This document shows, piece after piece, positions 4,912-12,155 of a DNA stretch of 12,928 bases; the stretch's first letter is position 1; every line of letters starts with the position of its first letter. The position numbers were made by a program, and so were the translations under genes. This stretch comes from Microcoleaceae cyanobacterium UBA11344 (GTDB taxonomy: Bacteria; Cyanobacteriota; Cyanobacteriia; Cyanobacteriales; Microcoleaceae): the NCBI GenBank assembly GCA_003483675.1, contig DMYK01000253.1:1-12928 (forward strand), in the 5' to 3' direction. The notes below the pieces were generated by a model, which was given only the letters and a program-made list of their open reading frames with translations, had not been told where the DNA came from and ran no database searches.

Positions 4912-6837
4912 ATGCAAAATTCTAAATACCGCATTTTAGGGCTAGTCGGACAAGGACAATTTGGTCGAGTCTATTGTGCCAGCGTTCGAGAAACTCCCGC
5001 CAAGGACTCCCGCCTCACCAGCCAACTGGTAGCTCTCAAAGAACTCAGCCATCAAAAAGCCCCAACTAGCGAATTCTTGCGAGAGCTGTGGTTCCTGATC
5101 ACCTTACAGCACCCCAACATTGTCACCTGCCGAGCCCTAGAACACACAGCCACAGGCAGGTACTTAGTTATGGACTACTGCGAGGGAGGAACCCTCCGCA
5201 ACCTGCTCAAACAAGACCGCCCCCTAAGACTACTCGAAGGTTTGCAGCTAATCATGGGAATACTAGCAGGCTTAGACTACGCCCACCGCCGAGGCGTAGT
5301 TCACTGCGACATCAAACCAGAAAATATCCTCCTAACTTTAGGCTCCAAAGGTTGGTCGCCCCGGTTGTCAGACTTCGGCATCGCCCGCCGACTTCCAGAA
5401 ATCGGTACTACCCGTCTCCACCAAGAAATTTCTCCTGATGCTACCGTAGGCTCCCCCGCTTACATGGCTCCAGAGCGGTTTTACGGCCTTTACTCTCCCA
5501 TGTCAGATATATATGCAGTGGGAATTCTGTTGTTTGAGTTGCTAATGGGCTACCGGCCTTTTGGTGGAACACCAGGAGATTTGAGATGGGCGCACCTGAA
5601 TCAACGTTTGCAACTTCCTAATGCTATCCCGGAACCTTTGCAAGCAATAGTCAAAAAATCTTTGGAAAAGCTGCCAGCCCGCCGCTATCCTAGTGCTTCC
5701 CAAATGGCTCAAGCTCTGCGGCTGGTGATGTACGATCCTGCTGTCAGACAATTGGGAGACTGCTTTATTCCTTGGGAAAATCCCGCAACCAGTGACTCCA
5801 AAAGTCTGAATTCGGAAACTGAGTCTGGGCTGGAAGTCGAAGACGAACAAACATCTGATCTGCCTATTAATCTACTTCAGACTGTGGATTACTTGCGATC
5901 GCAACCAAAGCCACTGATACTTCCTGCACCGCTGACTGTTTTGGTTGCTAATGAAACCTATCTCTACGCTGCTGTGGGTACTGAGGTAAAGGTGTGGTGT
6001 CAGCCGGGAAATCACCTAGTTACAGGAGAAACCGAAACTTCTATATTAATGCCGGAAACAGTGCGGGGCATTTTGCCAGCATCCCACGGCTGCTGTGTTC
6101 TTTCTTCACAAAAACTTTACTGGCTGAGCGATCGCACCTGGGAGCCTCAGTGCTTGCTGGATCTAGGTCCTGGCGAGCGCAGTAATGCTTGTAAAGCTGC
6201 TGTTGACTGTCACGGGCGCTGGTTGACAGTCGCTATTCCGGGCGAACTGCGCTTTTATTCTTTAGCTGCAAACAGCACTGCGGGCGATCGGGAAAAAGCC
6301 CTGAATCTGATCGCTACTGTGCCCCTACCAGAAAACTCTTTGCCAGAATTAATGTTTTTGGATCGGCGGCACGTCTTGGCAATTTGGCCCGACAACGAAC
6401 CAAAAAATCCCCAAACTACTTTCAGAGTTTACACTCGTCGTGGCACGGCAGTTGGTGCTGTGCGGTTATCGACGAGCGTCGGACAGGTGCTGCTGACACC
6501 TGAACCGTATACCATCTTGGGAATGCCCCAAGGTGGTAAAGCGGCTGTGCTGTTAATGAAGTTGTGGCCACTCAAAGTAGCGCGACTTCCCCTTGAAAGT
6601 TTCCCCGTGTCTGCTTGTGTTGCTAATTGGGGATGGGTGTTGGCAGATGTTGGGGGGCAGATGGTGGTGTTAAACACTCAAGGAATTCAAGTAGGGAGTT
6701 TTAGTGGGCCCGCTGCACCGAAGGCGATCGCCCCTTGGGGTAAGAAAGGTTTGGTGATTGCTGTCAATACCTCAGAAGGTAGTCACCTGCACTTTTTAGA
6801 TGTAGATGTTGAGGAAACAAACCCTCTCCCTGTATAG
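4912..6837 (+). CDS. spkG: Ser/Thr protein kinase, SpkG-like
   Basis: The 641-residue protein has an N-terminal Hanks-type kinase domain (about 6-270): glycine loop GQGQFGRV (13-20), lysine in VALKEL (K43), catalytic loop H131-C-D133-IKPEN, DFG (154-156), MAPE (185-188) and SDIYAVGILLFELLMG. All catalytic residues are present, so it should phosphorylate proteins; the HRD arginine is Cys, a non-RD kinase. A variable linker (about 280-345) leads to a ~290-residue C-terminal region of repeated beta-like segments with W and hydrophobic runs, possibly a propeller-like sensor (inference). There is no clear transmembrane helix. In Synechocystis, spkG (slr0152) closes the slr0144-slr0152 cluster, and a similar gene set here supports that name. 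Three HIP1 sites fall in it. Confidence 0.85.
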   Translation: MQNSKYRILGLVGQGQFGRVYCASVRETPAKDSRLTSQLVALKELSHQKAPTSEFLRELWFLITLQHPNIVTCRALEHTATGRYLVMDYCEGGTLRNLLKQDRPLRLLEGLQLIMGILAGLDYAHRRGVVHCDIKPENILLTLGSKGWSPRLSDFGIARRLPEIGTTRLHQEISPDATVGSPAYMAPERFYGLYSPMSDIYAVGILLFELLMGYRPFGGTPGDLRWAHLNQRLQLPNAIPEPLQAIVKKSLEKLPARRYPSASQMAQALRLVMYDPAVRQLGDCFIPWENPATSDSKSLNSETESGLEVEDEQTSDLPINLLQTVDYLRSQPKPLILPAPLTVLVANETYLYAAVGTEVKVWCQPGNHLVTGETETSILMPETVRGILPASHGCCVLSSQKLYWLSDRTWEPQCLLDLGPGERSNACKAAVDCHGRWLTVAIPGELRFYSLAANSTAGDREKALNLIATVPLPENSLPELMFLDRRHVLAIWPDNEPKNPQTTFRVYTRRGTAVGAVRLSTSVGQVLLTPEPYTILGMPQGGKAAVLLMKLWPLKVARLPLESFPVSACVANWGWVLADVGGQMVVLNTQGIQVGSFSGPAAPKAIAPWGKKGLVIAVNTSEGSHLHFLDVDVEETNPLPV

Positions 6838-6880
6838 GTTTTAACAAAAGATAAAAAACAAATTCCCAAAACGCTTGACA
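6819..6880. repeat. Direct repeat copy A, at the spkG 3' end
   Basis: These 62 bp align with 12742-12802 in the same orientation at roughly 80% identity with one gap (aligned by eye). Shared blocks include AAACCCT, TGTATAG, TTTTAA, AAAAGAT and AAAACGCTTGACA. Copy A contains the last codons and stop of spkG. In copy B the same reading frame ends in an in-frame TAG at the same place. Confidence 0.7.
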
Positions 6881-6903
6881 GACATCTATAGATGTCTGTC
6901 AAG
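6874..6903. repeat. Perfect 30-bp palindrome
   Basis: The half-site CTTGACAGACATCTA is followed without a spacer by its exact reverse complement. It begins inside the end of repeat copy A (the TTGACA is the left edge) and is 36 bp after the spkG stop. As RNA it could form a long AT-rich hairpin. No T-run follows on the plus strand; on the minus strand CGTTTT follows, so it could be a weak terminator in that direction. Alternatives are a regulator or recombinase site, or an insertion scar. Confidence 0.9.
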
Positions 6904-6984
6904 AACTGATTACAGTTGATTGGCTCCATTTTCGTGATGGGAATTAAAAGTTGACTCAGGGGTGCATTCAGACGTTAACCATAA

Positions 6985-7176
6985 ATAGGATTGGAACAAC
7001 AAATTAGATATCGTTTAGGTACGTCAGACTCTACCCGATTGCATACGGTAATTCCTGCGAAGGGTGGTTATGTTTTTAAGGACGGGACAGCAATACCTCC
7101 AGAAACAGCAGGTTTAGGGATAGAGCCAATTATGGAAATATTGGGTGAACCGATTGCTGTTTATATCAAGTCTTAG
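6985..7176 (+). pseudogene. Possible 3' remnant of an enolase-superfamily gene
   Basis: The open frame follows a stop at 6982-6984 and has only a TTG (6991) as possible start, giving about 61 residues. Its sequence, KGGYVFKDGTAIPPETAGLGIE, resembles the C-terminal end of mandelate racemase/muconate-lactonizing enzymes (usual form DGYxxxPxxPGLGIE). The rest of the barrel is absent. It lies just right of the 30-bp palindrome and repeat copy A and 38 bp before the methyltransferase gene. It therefore looks like a gene cut off at its 5' side at the island boundary. It may alternatively be a small free-standing protein; the family call is tentative. Confidence 0.35.
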
Positions 7177-7214
7177 CTTAGGACTGTTTAAAACCATTTA
7201 AGGTAGATTGATAT

Positions 7215-7823
7215 ATGATGAATCATCAAGAACGCTACGATAAATGGGCATCCACCTATGACGTAGATGTGAAGCAGAGAAGTTATAAAGGACCAGACTA
7301 TATCGTAGAGTATCTCATGGAACTTGTGAGCAAGCAAGTAATAGAGCGCCGATCTGACCTTAAGGTTTTGGATGCGGGATGCGGTACAGGCTTGATCGGA
7401 GTTAAATTAAAAAAACATGGCTTTTCTCACATTAATGGCGTGGATTTTTCTCAAGAGATGGTAAAGTTAGCTTATGAAACAGGAGCATATCAAATCCTTA
7501 TCGGTTCGTGTGATTTAAATAAAAAACCGCCATTGTTTTTACATCATCAGTATGACCTCACTATTTGCTGTGGCTTATTTTCCTTTGACTTAGTGAAGTC
7601 AAATGCTTTAAAATGGCTGGTGCAGGTAACCAAGCCAGGAGGGATAATATTATTGAGTACTAGAGTATTATTCTGTCAGACTTACAACTTCGAGGGGTAC
7701 TATAAAGAACTGGAGGAACTTGGACATTTGAGACTGATAGATTGCAGAATCAATAAACCTTATTTGGGAGGGGAATCGGATGCACACTACTGGGTATTTA
7801 CTGTTCCTCTACTTGACCAATGA
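7215..7823 (+). CDS. Class I SAM-dependent methyltransferase
   Basis: The 202 residues fit a small Rossmann-fold methyltransferase. The N-terminal RYDKWASTYDVDVKQRSY is typical of WBSCR27-like/UbiE-like small-molecule methyltransferases. Motif I is VLDAGCGTG (51-59), the SAM-ribose acidic residue is D77 (NGVDFSQEMV), and motif III-like KPGGIILLSTR is at about 140-150. The substrate is unknown. Two Met codons stand in tandem at 7215 and 7218; AAGG at 7199-7202 is a weak ribosome site. The stop overlaps the next gene's start by 4 bp (ATGA), so it is translationally coupled to the dehydrogenase-like gene. It is probably the first complete gene of the metabolic cluster, transferring a methyl group to the cluster's product or an intermediate (inference). 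Confidence 0.85.
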   Translation: MMNHQERYDKWASTYDVDVKQRSYKGPDYIVEYLMELVSKQVIERRSDLKVLDAGCGTGLIGVKLKKHGFSHINGVDFSQEMVKLAYETGAYQILIGSCDLNKKPPLFLHHQYDLTICCGLFSFDLVKSNALKWLVQVTKPGGIILLSTRVLFCQTYNFEGYYKELEELGHLRLIDCRINKPYLGGESDAHYWVFTVPLLDQ

Positions 7824-8746
7824 TTAAAAAATGTTTATTCTTGAATAATAGAGAGCCTGATCCAGAAGATATCTTTAATCATTTTTCTAATTTGAATGTG
7901 GTTTGGTGTCAGGATTGCTCGGTTTCATTTTCATTGGAAACAATCTTAGATCAGTATAGTGATACGGAAATTTTGATCACAACTTTCATGAATCTAGATG
8001 TTAGTAATTTATCAAAACTTCCCAAACTGGAGCTGATCCTGGCAACAACAACTGAAACAAGCTACATAGATCAGGAGTATTGTGAGAAACACAGCATAAA
8101 AGTTTTGAACACACCCAAATATACAGGTGCGTCAGTTGCCGAACACGCTGTTGCTTTAATGCTTACGGCTGCTAAAAGAATTGTTGATTTTAATGCTCAA
8201 GTCAGGTTAGGTGACTTTCAAGTATTTGAACATCAAGGTATTGAATTATTTGGCAAAAAAGTAGGCATTATTGGCATGGGCGACCTTGGGAAAAAAGTAG
8301 CTAGAATCGTTCAAGGTTTTGGAATGCAAGTGAAGTATTGGAATCGAAGTCAGCTTACTACCAGTTTAGGGGGACAGACAGATTTGAATACTTTACTCTC
8401 AGAAAGTGATGTAATTTTTGTAACACTATCTTTGAACAAAGATACTAGGGGGATTATAAATTTTTCCGCGATTTCCCAACTAAAGAAAGGAGCTATATTG
8501 GTCAATATTTCTCCTGATGAATTGATAAAATTTGATGCTTTGAAGTGGGCTTTGAAAGAGGGCAAATTATCCTACGCTGGGATAGATTTACTTAGTGAAG
8601 ATGAAAAATATTTTCAACTTCCCAACCTGATTATTACACCCCGTCGTGGGTGGTACACCAAAGAATCCTTTGAACGGAGGATTCAAATTGTTAAAAATAC
8701 TCTTGCTAATTATTTGAGGAATTGTGAAGATCATGACAATCATTAA
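7820..8746 (+). CDS. D-2-hydroxyacid-dehydrogenase-like protein, catalytic residues replaced
   Basis: The 308 residues match the D-isomer-specific 2-hydroxyacid dehydrogenase fold. The N-terminal substrate domain is at about 1-100. The hinge segment GASVAEHAVALML (103-115) precedes the NAD-binding loop GIIGMGDLG (149-157), and TRGIINFSAISQLKKGAILVNIS follows at about 209-231. The family's catalytic Arg (normally in VNTARG) falls on P232 in VNISPDEL, and the catalytic His (TPH) is R275 in TPRRGW. The cofactor fold is intact but classical hydride transfer with His/Arg is not expected. It may reduce by another mechanism, use another substrate, or be non-catalytic. It starts in the methyltransferase stop (ATGA) and its 3' end overlaps the aldolase gene, showing tight operon structure. 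Confidence 0.85.
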   Translation: MIKKCLFLNNREPDPEDIFNHFSNLNVVWCQDCSVSFSLETILDQYSDTEILITTFMNLDVSNLSKLPKLELILATTTETSYIDQEYCEKHSIKVLNTPKYTGASVAEHAVALMLTAAKRIVDFNAQVRLGDFQVFEHQGIELFGKKVGIIGMGDLGKKVARIVQGFGMQVKYWNRSQLTTSLGGQTDLNTLLSESDVIFVTLSLNKDTRGIINFSAISQLKKGAILVNISPDELIKFDALKWALKEGKLSYAGIDLLSEDEKYFQLPNLIITPRRGWYTKESFERRIQIVKNTLANYLRNCEDHDNH

Positions 8747-9557
8747 AGAAAACGAACTATATACCCAAAAGCCGATGGCTTCAGTTTTGGCGGCTCTGAA
8801 TCAAATGGTCGATGAGCTTTATACATCCCACGGTTTAGTCATGTTTAAAGCTGGGTCAGAATGGGAGAATATGGACTCAGAAGAAATTGCTTACCTAAAG
8901 CAATTGGGAAGCTACGATATTCCCATGCTTATGAAAGTTGCTGGAGTTGAAGCCAGAACAGAAATGAGGGACTTGTTAAACATTGGAGTAGCAGTTTTTT
9001 TAGCTCCGATGGTAGAGTCTGAGTTTGCCTTGCAAAAGTTTGTGACAATTACCAAAGAGATTTGCCAGGAAAATAATAGAAAGGCAAGGCTCGCTATGAT
9101 GATAGAATCAATTCAGACTTATAACAATCTTGAATCCATTCTTAATAGCCCCTATTTTAATGAATTAGAAATGGTGGTGTTGGGACGCTGGGATTTGGCA
9201 AATTCTATGGGAACACAAAATGTTGACGATCCGGAGGTACAGGAAATATGCAAAAAAATTATTGACGCAGTGCAGTCAAAAGGGAAAAGTATTTCTGTTG
9301 GAGGTTTTGTAAATCCTCGAACTGCTCTTTCTGTCAAGAATGAACTTCAGGCAGATAAATTGAATACGATTAATTTTGTGCTTGACATAAATAAATGTGT
9401 AGATTTATCTCAAGCGGTTAAATTGATGCTACAAGCTGAAATAGCATATTATGAAAGCCTCAAACCCCTTGATCCTCAAAGGGTTTATTTTTACCAATCT
9501 CGAGTTGAAATTACGAAAAAAAATTGGGTTCTCTGGTTGACTAAGTTGATGAAGTAG
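8733..9557 (+). CDS. HpcH/HpaI (citrate-lyase-like) aldolase family protein
   Basis: The 274 residues fit the HpcH/HpaI aldolase and citrate-lyase-beta TIM barrel. KVAGVEARTEMRDLLNIGV (about 68-86) leads to APMVESEFAL (91-100). MMIES (123-126 region, E125) and VVLGRWDLANSMG (D154) supply the expected metal-binding Glu and Asp. These enzymes make or cleave a C-C bond next to a keto acid such as pyruvate, with a divalent metal. From memory, the GVEAR/APMVES variant also occurs in surface-polysaccharide clusters. I chose the ATG at 8733 (14-bp overlap with the previous gene). A GTG at 8724 is possible, with GAGGA just before it. The last ~45 residues (QRVYFYQSRVEITKKNW) are a basic, aromatic tail. 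The next gene starts 20 bp on. Confidence 0.8.
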   Translation: MTIIKENELYTQKPMASVLAALNQMVDELYTSHGLVMFKAGSEWENMDSEEIAYLKQLGSYDIPMLMKVAGVEARTEMRDLLNIGVAVFLAPMVESEFALQKFVTITKEICQENNRKARLAMMIESIQTYNNLESILNSPYFNELEMVVLGRWDLANSMGTQNVDDPEVQEICKKIIDAVQSKGKSISVGGFVNPRTALSVKNELQADKLNTINFVLDINKCVDLSQAVKLMLQAEIAYYESLKPLDPQRVYFYQSRVEITKKNWVLWLTKLMK

Positions 9558-9577
9558 TTATTTATTATTGATCAAAA

Positions 9578-10555
9578 ATGGATTTTTTGCGATATCATAG
9601 CGTCATGGATGTGACCTTGCGAGATGCAGGTTTTCTCAACAATTGGAACTTTTCTGAAAGCGAAGTTTTCCAGATTATTACTGGGTTGGATCAAGTTGGT
9701 GTAGAGGTAATCGAAGTCGGTTATCTTAGTGAGAACCCTAACAGGATGCTTGCTGCACGTTGTCCAGCATCATTATTAGCTGGTTTGAAAGAGAGATTAA
9801 CCTCAGCAAGCCTTGCCGGAATGTTGAGACCTGATGAGGAGGAGATAGATAGGATATTAGATTCAAGGGGTGAGTTTCTCGACCTTATTCGCATTGTAGT
9901 CAGCGTGAAAGATGAGATTCCTTTGGCAATAAGTATAGCCGAAAAGGTGAAAAAATGTGGATTGCTATGCAGTTTGAATTTTGCTAATTTTTCAGTCTAT
10001 ACACCTGATGAATTACTCTCAGCAGTCAAATTGGCAGCAAAAGCAAAAGATGTATTCGATATTTTTTATTTTGCTGATTCTAGGGGATCAGCACAACCAA
10101 ACGAAGTTTTTTCGTTGATAACTGCTGCTCGCAATGAATGGGATGGAGTATTAGGTTTCCATGCCCATGATATGTTAGGGATGGCTTCAGCCAACTCCCA
10201 TGCAGCTATGGCAGCAGGGTGTACAATGATTGATGGGTCTATTAATGGCTATGGTTTAGGTGCAGGTAACACTAAACTCTGTCATGCCCTGGCGATCGTG
10301 GAGCATTTTCATAAAGGGAAGTTGTATGAATATGACTTGATCAAACCCCTCTCCCATATCCTCCAAGTACCCGTTTTATCCGAACAAAGATATTTACAAT
10401 ACCTAGCAGGTAGTAAAAATATTTCAGGGCTATGGATAGCACCTCTATTAGAACGTTATGGCGCTCAAACAATAGATTTTTTACAACAACTGCCATGGAA
10501 ACGATACAAATCAATAGAGGAAATTTTACAAATAACCTGGGAGGGTGACAAATAG
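9578..10555 (+). CDS. DRE-TIM metallolyase, 4-hydroxy-2-oxovalerate-aldolase-like
   Basis: The 325 residues match the HMGL-like/DRE-TIM family, close to DmpG-type 4-hydroxy-2-oxovalerate aldolases (about 345 aa). The metal-site motif is D11-V-T-L-R15-D16, followed by AGFLNNWNF, a pattern seen in the 'aldolase catalytic domain' proteins. The barrel's FADSRGSAQP (D168) and GFHAHDMLGMA (H195, H197) supply the remaining metal ligands, and INGYGLGAGNTKL is the conserved C-terminal loop. All key residues are present, so it should be active. The reaction is retro-aldol or aldol with a 2-keto acid; the real substrate is unknown. Start alternatives are M1 or M10 (just before DVTLRD). No acetaldehyde dehydrogenase (DmpF) partner is present, so it is not an ordinary catabolic meta-cleavage enzyme. 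Confidence 0.85.
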   Translation: MDFLRYHSVMDVTLRDAGFLNNWNFSESEVFQIITGLDQVGVEVIEVGYLSENPNRMLAARCPASLLAGLKERLTSASLAGMLRPDEEEIDRILDSRGEFLDLIRIVVSVKDEIPLAISIAEKVKKCGLLCSLNFANFSVYTPDELLSAVKLAAKAKDVFDIFYFADSRGSAQPNEVFSLITAARNEWDGVLGFHAHDMLGMASANSHAAMAAGCTMIDGSINGYGLGAGNTKLCHALAIVEHFHKGKLYEYDLIKPLSHILQVPVLSEQRYLQYLAGSKNISGLWIAPLLERYGAQTIDFLQQLPWKRYKSIEEILQITWEGDK

Positions 10556-10599
10556 GTCTATAAACTAGACCCAATCAGGGTTGCAGCTCGTATACCCTG
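10555..10599. other. Two hairpins after the DRE-TIM gene
   Basis: GGTCTA-TAAAC-TAGACC (10555-10571) overlaps the stop codon. CAGGGT ... ACCCTG (10576-10581 and 10594-10599) follows. Neither has a T-run. They may stabilise the 3' end of the four-gene message or attenuate reading into the PrpD-like gene, but no function is shown. The rest of the 175-bp gap to 10730 holds nothing clear apart from the A-rich leader before the ATG. Confidence 0.35.
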
Positions 10600-10730
10600 T
10601 TGATGAAAACGACGTTTATTACGAGTTAACTTCATTGACGAAGCTCAATCTTTACCCCCTCTGGGTTTCATGCGGGTTGTCACCCCTAGACAAAGAACAG
10701 AATTTACTCTTTATATTTCTAATATTAAAA

Positions 10731-12052
10731 ATGCCAGTCATCAATTTTATTCACCAACTTAAGTTACAAGATATTCCAGAAGCAATCCAGCAAGAAGGGG
10801 TTCGTAGCTTACTAGATACACTTGGAGCTGCAATCATTGGTCGGAAAACCCATGTTTCCCACATTGTCAATGAATATGTAGTGACTGTCTCTGGCGGCAA
10901 AGGTGCTTTTTTGTGGCTAGATGGACGGGAGGTATCTATGCCAGCAGCAGCCTTCGCTAATGGAATGACGACTGATGCAATGGGCATTTATGGAGGACAC
11001 CCCCTAGCTAGAGGTACGGCTGGAGCTACTTTACTAGCTACCTTACTGGCTACAATTCCTCCTAATGCTACAGGTCAAGAACTTTTGACATCATGGATTA
11101 TGGGGTTTGAAGTGGCTTTCAGAGCAGGCATAGCTTTGAATAAGAGGGATAGTAGTAGAGCCCATACAGCTTGTACCTGGAATGCTATAGGTAGTGCAGC
11201 GATCGCTTCTCGTCTATTATCATTGAGTGTCTCTCAAACTAAACATGCACTTGGTATAGCTGAATATACAGCACCTGTGGCTCCGATTACTCGAACGGTT
11301 GCTTACCCCACCATGCTGAGAACGGGAGCTGGCTGGGCAGCATGGCAGGTGTTACGGCTGCATTACTGGCTAAGCAAGATTTCACAGGATCACCTGCTCT
11401 CAATATAGAGGAGAAGAAGGTAGCTGCCATCTGGGAGGATCTAGGACAGTATTGGCAATTATCTAAGTATTATTATAAGCCTTACACCGTCTGTCGGTGG
11501 ATGCAAGCGAGTTTAGATGCTGTATTAGCAATCAGAGAAAATATTAAGGAAGACTTAAAACACATCAAACGTATAAAGGTGTACTCCTTTGCGGTGGCGA
11601 CGAAAGAGATGACGATGGACTTTCCCCAAAATATAGAGGAGGCACAATTTAGTCTAAAGTTTGGGGTGGCCGCCATTCTTTTCTATGGCGAACTAGGCAC
11701 AACGACAACATTTGAAAAGGCATTCAAAAGTGATATTGTTGCCCATCTATATGATTGCGTACAGCCGATTGAAGAACAAAAATTCACCAGTATTTACCCT
11801 AATCAGCGATTGGCTAGAGTGATTATCGAAACAGACAGTGGAATGACTTATGACTCTGGTGATATTGAAGAGAAATGGGCAGCAACAGAGCCGCCAACTG
11901 ATGAAGAAGTTAAAGAGAAGTTTCATGCTTTGACAAAAGACGAGTTGCCAGAAAACCGTTCAACTAATTTAGAAGAAATGGTTTGGAATTGCGCCAGTCT
12001 GCCAGATGTAATTGGTTTCCTACAATTGATTAATCAACCTAAGTTTATTTAA
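10731..12052 (+). pseudogene. MmgE/PrpD-family gene interrupted by a one-base frameshift
   Basis: MPVINFIHQLKLQDIP at 10731 is the usual family N-terminus; upstream in-frame codons do not look coding. The frame runs to W205 (TGG GCA GCA TGG, 11334-11345). The conserved GWxAMxGVxAALLAxxxFTG block then continues in another frame from ATG 11342 to 12052 (EAQFSLKFGVAAIL, YKPYTVCRWMQASLDAVL). Adding one base between 11341 and 11342 restores about 440 residues, the normal length. Family members dehydrate or decarboxylate tricarboxylic-type acids (2-methylcitrate dehydratase, aconitate decarboxylase). Here NGMTTDAMGIYGGHPLARGTAGA keeps an Asp and a His of the active-site region. It is either a sequencing error or a very young pseudogene, as the rest is clean. 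A HIP1 site is at 11199-11206. Confidence 0.85.
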
Positions 12053-12155
12053 TCTATCCTTTTATTTCAAACCATCCCTCTCATGTAGTATGGGAAGCGG
12101 ATAAAAAGTATGTTCGTAGCTTGTCGGGTATTCACTTGAAAAGTAGTGTTTATGC
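12053..12155. other. Gap between PrpD-like gene and binding-protein fragment
   Basis: This stretch lies between the rightward PrpD-like stop and the leftward truncated binding-protein gene. Plus-strand codons from about 12090 (VWEADKKYVRSLSGIHLKSS...) stay open but have no start and match nothing I recognise. They could be a scrap of a broken gene. The join to the binding-protein fragment at about 12160 is abrupt. Confidence 0.3.

Noticed and set aside
5088..5438. Plus-strand open frame in another frame within the kinase gene
   Set aside because: It overlaps the conserved kinase domain, is rich in P/R/H and has no recognisable fold; shadow.
6874..6903. Classical intrinsic terminator of spkG
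   Set aside because: The stem is AT-rich and no T-run follows on the plus strand, so it is listed as a palindrome of unknown role.
6951..6979. Promoter TTGACT ... GTTAAC before the enolase-like remnant
   Set aside because: The -10 is poor at 17 bp spacing, so the cluster promoter cannot be assigned with confidence.
10581..10730. N-terminal extension of the PrpD-like frame from a TTG
   Set aside because: The added 50 residues resemble no family sequence and include hairpin DNA; ATG 10731 gives the standard family N-terminus.
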